NCBI GenBank assembly: GCA_936440205.1
Contig: OW387150.1
Coordinates: forward strand, 37,568,295 to 37,632,294
Reading direction: 5' to 3'
DNA: 64,000 nucleotides
Source of the DNA: Lepidonotus clava
Lineage: Eukaryota; Annelida; Polychaeta; Phyllodocida; Polynoidae
Part shown: piece by piece, positions 21,473 through 31,591 of the stretch
Layout of the letters: each line of letters starts with the position of its first letter
How positions within the stretch are numbered: position 1 is the stretch's first letter
Translations under genes and position numbers: made by a program
The notes under the pieces: generated by a model
Database searches by the model: none
The model's input: only the letters and a program-made list of their open reading frames with translations
What the model was told of the DNA's origin: nothing

Positions 21473-24400
21473 TTAAAAACCCAATCTATTTTTCATTTGA
21501 AATTTGAACTCCTTGTAAGTACCACAGTTTTGAATAGCAGCTGGTAAACTGTTCCACAAATTAGAACCATAGTACAAGGGGCTCACAAATGTCTTCGTAA
21601 GAGATACATCCGGTACCTTAAGTACAGTTTTGTCGAATTGTCTAGTATTCAGGTCACGATTATCAATATAAACTGGTTCTTTTGAACGTTTGTACATCAG
21701 ACCAGCTAAGTGCATATCGCGTTTTTGTTGTAGATTTCCAACAGCAATTTTTGTTAACATTTCATCGGTAGAAAGATTTTGGTTACAATATACTATGCGC
21801 AGTAATCTGTGTTGCATCGATTGCAGTTTATTCTGTTTATTCTTGGGTAACAAGAGATATACAAAGTCATTGTAATCAAATAATGGTTGAATCATTGATT
21901 TGTAGAGTAGTTCAGCTGTATCAGTATTCATTAAGAATCGAATTTTTGATAATGTATCCCTCTTCTGGGTAAGTGTTCCCATAAGCTTATTATATTGCTT
22001 CTCAAAACATAATCCACTATCAAAAATTGTACCTAGATACTTATATGACAAAGTACAAGATAGTTTGTCCTCACCCATTGAGAGGGATAAGCCTTCAACA
22101 TCAACCTTCTTTCTATAACTAAATTTAATAAATTCTGTCTTACTAGAATTTAATGTAATTTGATTGTTATTACACCAATTGTATATCTTATCGAGATTCG
22201 ACTGTAGGACAGTTACAACTTCCTGGGGATCACGTCCAGCATGGTACAGTACTGTATCATCAGCAAATAAAATTGTCCTACCTTTCACAATAATATTTGA
22301 TAGGTCGTTAATATATATTAAAAAGAGAGTTGGCCCTAACGTGGACCCTTGCGGAACACCAGTTTTTAACTTTGCAGTTTTAGAATATGTTCCATTATAC
22401 AGTGTACATTGTGATCTATTTGTTAAATAATTTTCAATTAATTTTACAGTATGATTCGAAAGACCACTGTGACGTAGCTTTTTTATAAGAACATTGTGAT
22501 TAATAGTATCAAAAGCCTTCTTTATATCTAAAAAAACAGCAACAGTAAAATACCCTTTATCTAAACTTATCATTATATCATCTAAAAATTTTGCAGTAGC
22601 TGAAGTTGTCGAGTGATTTTTTCTGAAACCGTGCTGATTTTCAGTAAAATATGAAGTATTCTCATAAAACTCTTTAATCTGGTCGTGTATTAGTTGTTCT
22701 ATTAATTTTCCTACAACAGGTAGTAGTGAAATAGGACGAAGTTCTGATGGACAGGAAGGTTGGTTAGTTTTAGGTAATGGGATAACACTCGCACATTTCC
22801 AGTGGTCAGGAAAATCACCGGTCAATCTTACTTGATTATACAGATGATACAAAATTATAGGTTTATACATCACTGCATCCTTAAAAAGTCTAGTACCATA
22901 TTCCTGTATACCTGCAGACTTATATATAGATATACCTTTTATTTTATTTAATATAGAATCCAAAGTAAATTCTTTTAAATCAAACGTCATGTGGTTCTTC
23001 TGTGAGTATACAACATGTTGATCTATATTAATGTTATCAAATTTCTCAGCCAGTTTAGGTCCTATAGTCGCAAAATATTCATTTATATTCTGTGCAGTAT
23101 CAAAATCATTCAATAACTCACCAGTTTGATCGTGTGTAAAATTCAAATTCAGGGTGCTATCTTTATTAAGTAATTCTTTTTGAATCGTTCTCCAGAATTT
23201 TTTAGGGTCCTCTTTATGACGATTTAATTCATCCTTTACAAATTCACTTTTTGCTTGCCTAATAGCTATATTAGTTCGATTCCGTATATTTTTTGCCAAA
23301 AACCAATCCTCAGGTAATTTAGTTCGTTTTGCTTTTTTGTAAAAGTAGTCCCTATCCTTTTGAAGATTTATAAGTTCATCTGTCAACCAAGGTGGTCTGT
23401 CACTACGTATCAAAAACTTCTTAGTTGGTGTCAAGCAACTTGCAACATCACTCAAACTTTTATGTAAACCTTCCCATATTTTTGATGGTTGAGTCTCTGT
23501 AAGGATCGACTCTATATCCAATGACCTATCAAGTTCCCGCTGCAGTTTATGGGTAGTATAATTCTTGTAAGTTCTACCTGTAAAACTGGTTTTAACTGGT
23601 GTCATTTTACTTTTTTTCTTTAATAAGAAAATAGGCTGGTGATCACTAAGATAACATTCAACAGTACCATGTTGTGCTATGTGCGTCACATTACAAAAAA
23701 TAAGGTCTATCAATGTATCTGACGTCACTGTACATCTTGTTGGAGCGTCAACAATTTGAGTTATCCCATTTAAAGTAGCGAAATCTTTTAACCTTTTCAC
23801 ATCAATCAATTTTTTGTCAAGATAGTTAACATTAAAATCACCTAATATCACTACGTCTTTTTTATCAATTCTGGGAATCGATGTAATCACATTATTCAAA
23901 ATGTCTATCATATGAATAACAGAACCAGTAGGGGGACGATATACATTCAGTATCAAACAATTTCGTACATTTGTTCTTTCAAATTCAAGAACTTGTAACT
24001 CAAGATCTGAGTTCGAGTTATTCAAGTAGGACCATTTGTCAACATTACAATTTAATGTTGATTTGTAATAAGTACACAGTCCTCCACCCTTTTTAATAGT
24101 ATTTTTACCCACTTCCAACCAATTCCTATCGAGTCTAGCTATTTTATAATTATTTATATTAAGTATATCAGTACAGACGCCTGCATGGAGCCAGGATTCA
24201 GATAATGTAAAAATATCTATGTCAGTTTGCGAAATAATTGCTTGAAATTGAGTGAATTTATTTAACAAACTTCTTATATTGTGGTGAATTATCTTGAATC
24301 CTTTTTGGCTCGATAACTGGGTCCAACTAACCATTATATATGCATATGACTCTCCATCCGTCTCCCCAGCCCCCAGGCCCCCCAAAGATCCCACACACAA
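21473..24400 (-). CDS. LINE ORF3: APE endonuclease-reverse transcriptase
   Basis: 975 residues. The endonuclease occupies about residues 34-260, with HHNIRSLLNKF, SESWL (Glu68), LGDFNVNYLD (Asp188) and SDHQPIFL (Asp253/His254), the catalytic set of the APE fold. The RT spans roughly 500-780: LRPISLLPVVGKLIEQ, QHGFRKNHST, VFLDIKKAFDTINH, GVPQGSTLGPTLF and LFADDTVLYH with the catalytic DD at 714-715. The C-terminal region ends in YYGSNLWNSLPAAIQ. No stops interrupt the frame. An in-frame Met at residue 23 (MVSWTQ) is an alternative start. The domain order and motifs fit CR1/L2/Jockey-group LINEs. Confidence 0.95.
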   Translation of the reverse strand: MCVGSLGGLGAGETDGESYAYIMVSWTQLSSQKGFKIIHHNIRSLLNKFTQFQAIISQTDIDIFTLSESWLHAGVCTDILNINNYKIARLDRNWLEVGKNTIKKGGGLCTYYKSTLNCNVDKWSYLNNSNSDLELQVLEFERTNVRNCLILNVYRPPTGSVIHMIDILNNVITSIPRIDKKDVVILGDFNVNYLDKKLIDVKRLKDFATLNGITQIVDAPTRCTVTSDTLIDLIFCNVTHIAQHGTVECYLSDHQPIFLLKKKSKMTPVKTSFTGRTYKNYTTHKLQRELDRSLDIESILTETQPSKIWEGLHKSLSDVASCLTPTKKFLIRSDRPPWLTDELINLQKDRDYFYKKAKRTKLPEDWFLAKNIRNRTNIAIRQAKSEFVKDELNRHKEDPKKFWRTIQKELLNKDSTLNLNFTHDQTGELLNDFDTAQNINEYFATIGPKLAEKFDNINIDQHVVYSQKNHMTFDLKEFTLDSILNKIKGISIYKSAGIQEYGTRLFKDAVMYKPIILYHLYNQVRLTGDFPDHWKCASVIPLPKTNQPSCPSELRPISLLPVVGKLIEQLIHDQIKEFYENTSYFTENQHGFRKNHSTTSATAKFLDDIMISLDKGYFTVAVFLDIKKAFDTINHNVLIKKLRHSGLSNHTVKLIENYLTNRSQCTLYNGTYSKTAKLKTGVPQGSTLGPTLFLIYINDLSNIIVKGRTILFADDTVLYHAGRDPQEVVTVLQSNLDKIYNWCNNNQITLNSSKTEFIKFSYRKKVDVEGLSLSMGEDKLSCTLSYKYLGTIFDSGLCFEKQYNKLMGTLTQKRDTLSKIRFLMNTDTAELLYKSMIQPLFDYNDFVYLLLPKNKQNKLQSMQHRLLRIVYCNQNLSTDEMLTKIAVGNLQQKRDMHLAGLMYKRSKEPVYIDNRDLNTRQFDKTVLKVPDVSLTKTFVSPLYYGSNLWNSLPAAIQNCGTYKEFKFQMKNRLGF

Positions 24401-24818
24401 GTACCGTCATTACCACATTCATATAAATGGTATTATTACATTAAATGAATACAACAACCCTCCATACCCGAAGTGAGTTACAATATTGAGTTTACACCTC
24501 AGTCCTATTTTAGCAATACATTCAAGGATGGACTCCCAAAACTGGGATCTCCAAGATTACCATTATATTAGTAGAATCGCTAGTTTGCACTAACCTCCCC
24601 CAAAACTGGGATCAGGTACGGCAATAAATAGATTGATCCTACCATATCAGATGAGCACAGTTTCTTGGTGTATTAAGGTCTCTTTATCTAGTTGATGGGT
24701 AGTCTCTAGTCCGTTGTTGGGCATCATCCATCTCGCACAACAGTTGGAAAGAAAATAGCATATATGAACAATACAATAAAACCATGTTATTTACTCATAT
24801 ACAGATTGTAGACAATCT
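24401..24818 (-). other. Spacer between LINE ORF2 and ORF3
   Basis: 418 bp without an open frame. It contains two copies of CCAAAACTGGGATC (plus strand near 24536 and 24600). It could hold a translation-initiation element for ORF3, or mark a lost or shifted linker; nothing in the sequence decides this. Confidence 0.5.
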
Positions 24819-25517
24819 TTAGTCTCCACTAGCTGATTTCCTAACAATGCTGTTTATACAGTTATTAAATTTCGTCGCCCAATACCTCCGTGTTTCAGGA
24901 AGTAAGTGACACCCGTCGGACAGGTGTTGGTAGTGGTGATGGTATTGATTGTTTTTCTCCTGCTTGTGTACCTTGCTTGCTGACCAAGGAGTGGCTACAT
25001 CGTTTTTATGATTAATATTAGAAATCTTACGATTTACCTGTATAACGGTATCATTAAGAATATTTTGCATTGGGTGTACTTCCTTGCTATTGTGGTAATC
25101 GATTAATTTCTGACCCACTAGGTTTTTCCTATCCTTGTTATTGTAGTCAGTTAGATCAACGCCTGTGACTGGGTTAAAAATAACTTTGGTTTCAGCACTG
25201 ACGTCCGTAACAAGATCAACAACCTCCTTTGTAGCATGTTCGTAGTCAATAACTGCCTGTTCACTGTCTGTGTACCGAACAGTATATTTTTTTGTCTTAT
25301 GGTTTTTTAATGTGAGGTCACATATGCCACTAGCCATTATCAAGTATTCAGGCTGGATAGTAATAACTTCGTGTAGGAATGTGGTGGCTGCCATTATTAG
25401 ACCTGCGCTTGCAGCAAAGTAAACCTCAAACCTGTTGTCATTCAACGAGTTCAGTGAGTACTGAAGTCCGCCACATCTTGAATCACCAAGTACAACAACT
25501 GGTTTAGTCGGTGCCAT
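24819..25517 (-). CDS. LINE ORF2: SGNH/GDSL-type hydrolase
   Basis: 232 residues. Block I is VVVLGDSRCGG with the presumptive nucleophile Ser13. A small turn lies at AGL (37-39). Block III is MASGICDLT (62-70), where Gly64 is kept but the usual Asn of GxND is not. Block V is DGCHLLPET with Asp201 and His204 in the expected DxxH arrangement. Esterase domains of this fold are known in the ORF1 region of CR1-like LINEs; here the domain stands as a separate ORF. Its ATG lies inside the last codons of ORF1 (14-nt overlap, different frame), suggesting termination-reinitiation or frameshifting. The stretch NNQYHHHYQH before block V is His-rich. Confidence 0.75.
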   Translation of the reverse strand: MAPTKPVVVLGDSRCGGLQYSLNSLNDNRFEVYFAASAGLIMAATTFLHEVITIQPEYLIMASGICDLTLKNHKTKKYTVRYTDSEQAVIDYEHATKEVVDLVTDVSAETKVIFNPVTGVDLTDYNNKDRKNLVGQKLIDYHNSKEVHPMQNILNDTVIQVNRKISNINHKNDVATPWSASKVHKQEKNNQYHHHYQHLSDGCHLLPETRRYWATKFNNCINSIVRKSASGD

Positions 25518-26883
25518 TAGTGCTGCTCAAGGCAAAGTCGTCACGAACTTTCTCGAGGATTTGGCCTAATACGTCCTTCCCTGTCCACGTTTCTTCACGA
25601 GCTGCCTTGCTGTGCAACCCGGCTCCAATTCCGAACGTTTCCGAGCGTGTTGCTTCATGCAGTCGGGTGTTTCCGGTTGCCAGTAGTCGTGCACGGAGGT
25701 CTGGATTTTGCGACATATTTTCGTACACTATTTCAAACAAAGTATCATATTGACATTTTTGCCATTCCTTTGTTGTCTGCACAGCATCACCAATTCTTTT
25801 GGCCTCATATGGACAAGTAGTGTTCTTTATTTTTATGGCTGCTTTGAAGTCACCGTTTGTCATCGCTCTTACGGCATTGAATGCCTGCTCAACACTGTCG
25901 TACGGATATTTGTCAACAACAACACGTGTCTTTGCCATGTTGCTTGGCCAAGCGTATTCCGATTGGAAATACAGTCCATCGCCATATTTGCGAACTTTGG
26001 CATCCCCCAACGTGAGAGTATCAGGTAACGATTCAAGATCATTGATGTGGTATTTCCGACCTCGTATGATTATACCATCAGAGTGAAGCTTATGTTCAAT
26101 TTGTCGATCACGGCAGAGCATGGCTACTGAGCGCATGGCTTCCCTCCTTCTGCGTGTGTTGTCGTTCACATCATCATTAATCCAGACTCTTGCCCATTCT
26201 TTATTCCCTTTGAGGTTAAATCTCTTATTGTAGAACTCGTGTCTGGCATCGATTGTGCGAAATTTAACCATGATCGTTCTGGGACGAGTTTGATCTTGTC
26301 GTCGTTTACCTAGTCTGTAGACAGTGTGTACGTCGGTCTGTTTACAGTCAGATTTCATAGCACCTACTAGTTTGCCAAGTACTTCGTTCAGGTCTTCCTT
26401 GTCACCCTCCGGTATTCCGTCAATCTTTATGTTCATCAGTCTACGTTCGTTCTCAAGTGTATCAATACGAGCTTGAAGATTCATATTTTGGGTTTCAAGT
26501 TGGCGTTGTTTTATTTCTAGGTGTTGTAGCCGGGTTTCTTGTGCCATGAATTTGGTGTCAATGGTTGACAGATTCGCTGTCAGTTTGTCAATCGTTTCTT
26601 TCAAGTTGCGGATACTGCCTTTTAAATCACATGTATTTTCTGAGTCAATTTCATCAACGCTAGTGTCTCCTTCATCAGACTCATCGTGTATGACAAGTGT
26701 ACTTTTATCAGTTTTATGCTCAGACTGCGTTGTATCTTTAACCTTGGTCAGAGTTGGTTCATCAATGCTGCTAGCTGTCGATGTACTACGCGTATTGACC
26801 CTACTCCACTTGGTCACGTTGTCAGTCATTTTAACAAATGGTTTATGCGTTGAGTAATGGGTTCTTGAGATAAAAAAGTTCAC
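25504..26883 (-). CDS. LINE ORF1: coiled coil, RNA-binding region and NADAR domain
   Basis: 459 residues from the first ATG; a second ATG (residue 19, MTDNVTKWS) may be the true start. Residues 20-85 are Ser/Thr/Asp-rich and disordered. Residues 87-150 form a predicted coiled coil. Residues 150-290 resemble the RRM and C-terminal domain of L1-type ORF1 proteins (NIKIDGIPEG, VYRLGKRR, PRTIMVKF, ARVWINDDVN). From about 300 to 451 there is a NADAR-like domain: YPYDSVEQAFNAVRAM, GDFKAAIKI, CPYEAKRIGD, EWQKCQYD, NPDLRARLLATGNTRLHEAT, TFGIGAG, GKDVLGQILEKVRDDF. NADAR proteins of the YbiA/RibX group are N-glycosidases acting on riboflavin-pathway intermediates; others are linked to NAD/ADP-ribose chemistry. 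The tryptophan of the usual WGxG motif is Phe here. Substrate unknown. Confidence 0.85.
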   Translation of the reverse strand: MNFFISRTHYSTHKPFVKMTDNVTKWSRVNTRSTSTASSIDEPTLTKVKDTTQSEHKTDKSTLVIHDESDEGDTSVDEIDSENTCDLKGSIRNLKETIDKLTANLSTIDTKFMAQETRLQHLEIKQRQLETQNMNLQARIDTLENERRLMNIKIDGIPEGDKEDLNEVLGKLVGAMKSDCKQTDVHTVYRLGKRRQDQTRPRTIMVKFRTIDARHEFYNKRFNLKGNKEWARVWINDDVNDNTRRRREAMRSVAMLCRDRQIEHKLHSDGIIIRGRKYHINDLESLPDTLTLGDAKVRKYGDGLYFQSEYAWPSNMAKTRVVVDKYPYDSVEQAFNAVRAMTNGDFKAAIKIKNTTCPYEAKRIGDAVQTTKEWQKCQYDTLFEIVYENMSQNPDLRARLLATGNTRLHEATRSETFGIGAGLHSKAAREETWTGKDVLGQILEKVRDDFALSSTNGTD

Positions 26884-27496
26884 TTAACTGACTCTTCATA
26901 CATGTATTTCTCATCCACCAGGTTTATAATTCGGTGTTTTGTCCCTGTAGTTGGATGTTTAGGGATTCACAGGAGGGTTGTTTTTCAACGGCTGCTACTC
27001 GCTGTCGGCCATGTTATGCTTCTGAAATTCCTGTTTCTCAAGATATTAGGTATTCAACTTTTTTTTGTTGGGTTGTCCAATTGTTTTTCTGCATGCAGAG
27101 GCTTTTAAATTTAAACAACATGCTAGATATGACACAGGGAAAAAATGCCACAGGACATGGAAATCTCAGGGCAAACAGGGAATTTGAAACTGGAATTTTG
27201 GTTGGTACCCTGAAAGCTATATACTCTGTTATTCATAGTCAGTGATCATAAATAGTTTCAATTGTATACCTGTTGAGACTTGAGTTGATTTCAATATTTG
27301 ATATACCATACAAACTGATGCCACTGTAATTATGTTGAGCAGTGTATACCTCTGTGACTTATGTTTTTAAGCAAATTTCTATAAATGTTTATATAACAGC
27401 TTATTCTTTCTTCAATTATTTACTTTAAAGAGGTACATGTATGTCAAATTTCCAGAAATCTATTGTTCAGGTCAAATATCTATTGCATGCATAGTG

Positions 27497-30463
27497 TTAC
27501 ATGGAGTTCAGAAGTTTTGTAGTATATGTCCAAAGTTCATAAATTTGTGAAACATTTACCTTTTTAGAAAATTTAGGAAATGTTAGTTGTTTATATTTTC
27601 TTACCACCGCCCCTTTATATCTGACATATTTTACATTGTGTACTTGACCACCTAGTATCCCAGTCATGTACACATCATCAATTGGAAAGAATGGTGTTTT
27701 TCGGGCGGTCTCATGTAGCTCTTTCACAATATCAGCTGAAAATACATATGTTGCCCCATGAAAAAATATCGGGTAACGCTCTCGACCAGGGAATAAATGG
27801 TCAGCTAAGTTTTTACGTCTTTTTGGATAACCTCTATGAATTTTGCCATTTCCAATATATCCCACAATAAACCTGGATTGACCTTCCATGACTTTTAGGA
27901 CCTTGTAGATTTGGGTAATGTCCACAAACAGGTCATCATCTGTTTTGACCAGGTGTTGTGCCCGCGAGCAGTACTCGCGACACCATCGTAAGGCCAGCAC
28001 ACCCTTGTAGGTCAGGTTCGAGTAGGAGTCTGTGAAGTTTGCCTGGATGATGTCATGGGATCCATTGTTCTCCTTCTCTATTTCCCTCTGGATGCTTTCA
28101 TTGTCAGTCCTGCCAAGCAGGAATATATGCCTGGTTGCCACTCTGTAAAGAGTAAGAACACACTGATTAAACTATTGTCCTTGAATAGCTAGAATATTTA
28201 TGACCATCAAGCCTACTTTGATATTCTTCTCTTTTTTTTTTGTATATTTTTGTGGACCAAAAAAACCCATACTAAAACACATAATGCTCTTTGATCAGCT
28301 GCTCTACTTGGAATTTACTATCCTTGCTTATACTAAGGTCTTAAGGGCAATCGCGCTATTTGTTCGTGCGCATGCACACTGCGCAGCCTGGCTGTATGGG
28401 TGTGCAGTGAACCGTGACAAGGGTGAAAATCCTTAACTATAGAAGTCTATGGAGGGAAACTGCGTTTTTGTTCATATCTCTGTCAAAATCCATCCGATTT
28501 CAAAATAGTAAGTGACAAAGTTGTAGTCCAGAACGTTATCAATTCATATATTTAACCAGATTTCGACAATTCCTGGTTGTCAATTTATTATGAATTTATT
28601 TGTAATAAAAGTATTATTTTCGACCAAACCCTCTTTTTTTTGGCCTAAAATAGGCCCCTCTTTAAGCTTATGTGGCAGGATTCCACTGCATCCTATCTAT
28701 ATAAAATTGATTAATCAAGAGAGGGATACACATGATTAACCCTTTCAGGACGCCAGTATCTCTCAGGCATCACGTAGCCTAGACTCCTGTATCTCTGAGG
28801 CATCACCAGGCCTAGACGCCAGATGCCTGAGAGATACATTTCAGAATTCCTTAGAAATGCAAAAATATTGAAAAAAAGATAGAGAAATGATTTTTTTTAG
28901 TGGAATCATAGATAATCAGTCTAGATATGCAATATCTAGTATATCAATGATAAAAAATATCTATTATTTCTTGGATAGCTATACTTGGCTCATTATAGGA
29001 CCAATGGGCACCACAGTGGTGTCTTTTGGGAATATTCCTCAAGTAAATTGGTGTCCATTTTGTGCTATATGAAAATTCAGTGGCGTCTTGAAAGGGTTAA
29101 GTGATGATAGGTTCCATAAGTCTTAGAAATATCATATGTGCATAAATTACAATTCATACATTTTCCAAAAATCTTCAAAATTTTGTCTAAAATCATGAAG
29201 TAAAACATCAAGTTTCCTGAAAAAGTTAGATCGGTGACCCCTTATTTTTTTCCTATCAAATGATAGCTAACACTTACCCCAATGAAATGTAGGATTTTCA
29301 AGAAATTATCAACTTTGAAAATTTTTGTATGACTGCTTTTATGAAAAAATTACTTTTCTACAAAAATATTTCAATAATTAAAATTTTCTAAAATTTCTTT
29401 ATTTTCTGATTTTTGCTGATTTATGGATACACTGTAAAGATTCACATATTGGCTTCATATTTAAGAAGATTAAGAATATATTTGGTGGATTTTGTCATTG
29501 TTTTTAGAAAATATGTAAATATAGTTTAAGTTCTTGAAAATACTGAATTTTGAGTAATTAATCACATTTTGTGATACATTTTATTCAAAAGTTAGCATGG
29601 TGACCCCCTATTTTTTCATCAGTTCTGGTATGTGCAGACCCTAAACTCCTATTTCCCAAAGTTTAAAGAAAATTTCAACTTTAGAACTATAATGGAGCGA
29701 TTGTCTTTAAAAGTTGAATACAAAAGAGAAAAACTATTTTCAAGAACTATCACAATCATTTCTTTTTTGATCAATTTCTTGCTGAAATTCTAGTCCTCCA
29801 AAGTGTGATATATTATTATTTCAGCTGCATGGTCCTCATAGATATAAGAAAGAAATGGTGGAGAGGTCCATGTACTTTTTTTGGGAACAACAACATTTTC
29901 TCAATGTGCACGCAGGTCCTAATGATACAAACTTTTTAACAACCAAATACTCTCAATGTGCATACAGATCCTAAGGATACAGACCTTTTAAAGACATCGT
30001 CCTTCGCCCATGTAGCCCTCAGTGCTGCCCTCCTCTCAAAGTGGGCCGGGGCGGTGTAGACAAACAGTAGATACAGGAGGGGATCAGTCGTTGAACACCG
30101 CTCCGGGTTATTGATAATGTATCCTCCCGGCTCGGGTGGTGTCACATTGTGTGGGAGGGTGTCATTGAGAAGTCCTTCGATGAAAGCAGCCCCCCTCTGG
30201 TCACCAAGCACCATGTGCACCATGTCTGAGTGGGAGTAGACAGTGTGGTTGTGGCTGTAGAGGCTGAAGGTGGGCTGGGAGATGGTGTTTGACCAGGCAG
30301 GGTGGGGAGTTCTGGGAGAGGGCAAGCCCAGGTCCACTGGTTGTAGGAAGGACCACTGGATTACTGTATACATAGTGAACAAATACACACAAACACCAAA
30401 TCCACGGAACAGACTCCGCCTTCGGCTGGCTGAGAGACGGAGCAGGTGAGGGATTCGCATCAT
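27497..30463 (-). CDS. Beta-1,3-glycosyltransferase (GT31 family), two exons
   Basis: Exon 1 is 30463-29985 and exon 2 is 28142-27497. The GT donor is at 29984 and the CAG acceptor at 28145-28143. The junction completes an Arg codon, giving 374 residues. A short basic N-tail (SRRRSLFR) precedes a membrane anchor at about residues 22-40, so this is a type II Golgi protein. A stem with NHT/NVT/NDT sequons follows. The catalytic domain contains RRAALRATWAK, HIFLLGRTDNE, KTDDDLFVDI (DDD at 228-230, the metal/sugar-nucleotide DxD site), YPIFFHGATYVFSADIV and PIDDVYMTGI (314-321). These are hallmarks of beta-1,3-galactosyl/N-acetylglucosaminyltransferases. Donor and acceptor cannot be told. The ~1.8-kb intron holds a MITE at 28736-29100. 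Confidence 0.93.
28736..29100. mobile_element. piggyBac-like MITE with TTAA target duplications
   Basis: TTAA at 28736-28739 then CCCTTTCAGGACGCCA; the inverse TGGCGTCTTGAAAGGG precedes TTAA at 29097-29100. The unit is about 357 bp between the TTAA copies. TTAA plus CCCTT ends are the piggyBac hallmark. The left half carries tandem ATCTCTCAGGCATCA motifs. It lies within the GT31 gene intron. Confidence 0.8.
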
Positions 30464-31546
30464 GATGTTAACTGTCAGGCTATCTTATTGGTGGAAAAGT
30501 GGTCAGTGGATCTCTGGTCTATGATTGATACATCACATTTCTATGCATATTAGTTATTGCTTAGTAGTGTACAATAAGATGTAAAAAGGTTCAACCATCC
30601 TTCTGATACTTATAAACAGGGCAACAGTTGACATGAGGTAGGATTGAGAATCAAACTGATGACCCTAAATGAATATCAGTCCATCCTCAAACCAAAGGCA
30701 TTATGATTTTTCATGTTCTTCATCCATCACCAAAATGATTACCCTTATGGTTTTAAGTCCGTTCTCCTGGGGATTGATATCTCTGTACCATTCCGGACCT
30801 TGCCTCAAGTTTTCCAGTCAAAGACTAATGTGGAAAGTGATCCTGGCATCAGAGTTTTTCCATTTCACTGCCTTTTAGACAAGAGATGATGGATTGAAGA
30901 CCTGTAAAATGAATAGTATATTATTCAGTTTCATGTCAATATTTGCATTTACATTAAATTACTTATGTCAAATAATCATGCTTCCTTAAGCTCAATTACT
31001 GTACTAAAACATTAAATACAGAACAGCAATTCAGCAAAAGAAAATGTGAATAAAATATTTTGATCATATCAGTAAAAATGTGTTAATAGTTTCAGGGAAA
31101 CCATTCAAACCAATAATCAGTGTAATATATACGGGCATTTGGAGGACGGTGTTCTAGGGTGGATCCAGCGATTTTCAAAAGGAGCAGGTGGGCTCGACTA
31201 AAAAATTCCACCGGACCCTCCTTGTTCAAAAATTGTACATTAGAAAAATCAATATTTTGCCAAAAAAAAGAAAAAGGGAGAGTGGGGGGGGGGGGGGGGG
31301 CAGGGTACGTACTCCCTGTGCCCCCCTCTGAATCTGCCACTGCATGGTGCTTATCTGGGCCATGCATCATGGAAGGATCAACCCCTGCAGTATGGATCAA
31401 TACCAGGTGAAACTTCTGAGGGGGAAGAAGTCATTAAATATTCATACCTTCAGCACCTGCAAGCCTAGGAGTAGGGCTTAGGTGGGCCCGAATGTCTGGA
31501 GGAGTAAATGCCTAAGGTTTTAAAATGAAATGTCTAAAGTGTGATT
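30464..31546. other. 5' flank of the GT31 gene
   Basis: No recognisable exon or core promoter motif. A short element with hAT-like ends (31154-31342) and G homopolymers near 31286-31300 lie in it. Confidence 0.35.
31154..31342. mobile_element. Possible short hAT-like MITE
   Basis: CTAGGGTGGATCCAG at 31154 and CTGAATCTGCCACTG ending at 31342 resemble the two ends of CAGNGGCGGATCCAG-type elements. Interior G-run. Degenerate. Confidence 0.35.
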
Positions 31547-31558
31547 TACACACACCCA

Positions 31559-31591
<33 letters not shown>

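Larger units (their letters stand above)
21042..27105 (-). mobile_element. Nearly full-length LINE with three open ORFs
   Basis: Read on the minus strand: a 5' region of about 200 bp (26884 to roughly 27000-27105; the edge is uncertain), ORF1 (26883-25504), ORF2 (25517-24819), a 418-bp spacer, ORF3 (24400-21473), and a 3' UTR of about 400 bp with a pyrimidine/purine-biased stretch. The poly(A) tail is the T run at 21042-21075. The endonuclease is APE type, and RT motifs are closest in style to CR1/L2/Jockey-group LINEs. All ORFs are uninterrupted, implying a recent insertion. No clear target-site duplication was found by eye. Confidence 0.9.
20925..27212. mobile_element. Probable MITE split by the LINE insertion
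   Basis: CAGGGTACCGACCA at 20925 faces TGGTTGGTACCCTG ending at 27212, an inverted pair with one mismatch. The sequences just inside both ends are rich in CACAGG/CCCTG motifs. I infer an older CAGGG-ended element of a few hundred bp into which the LINE at 21042-~27100 inserted. Flanks AAAACT and AAAGCT are similar. Confidence 0.45.

Noticed and set aside
25504-26883. Host NADAR gene next to a LINE
   Set aside because: The NADAR region is in the same uninterrupted frame as the ORF1 coiled coil and RNA-binding region, overlaps ORF2 by 14 nt, and has no introns.
21042-27105. Target-site duplication of the large LINE
   Set aside because: The sequence next to the T-run (AATTTCATTTGACCAGG) was not found at the 5' side; a loose match near 27176 is too weak.
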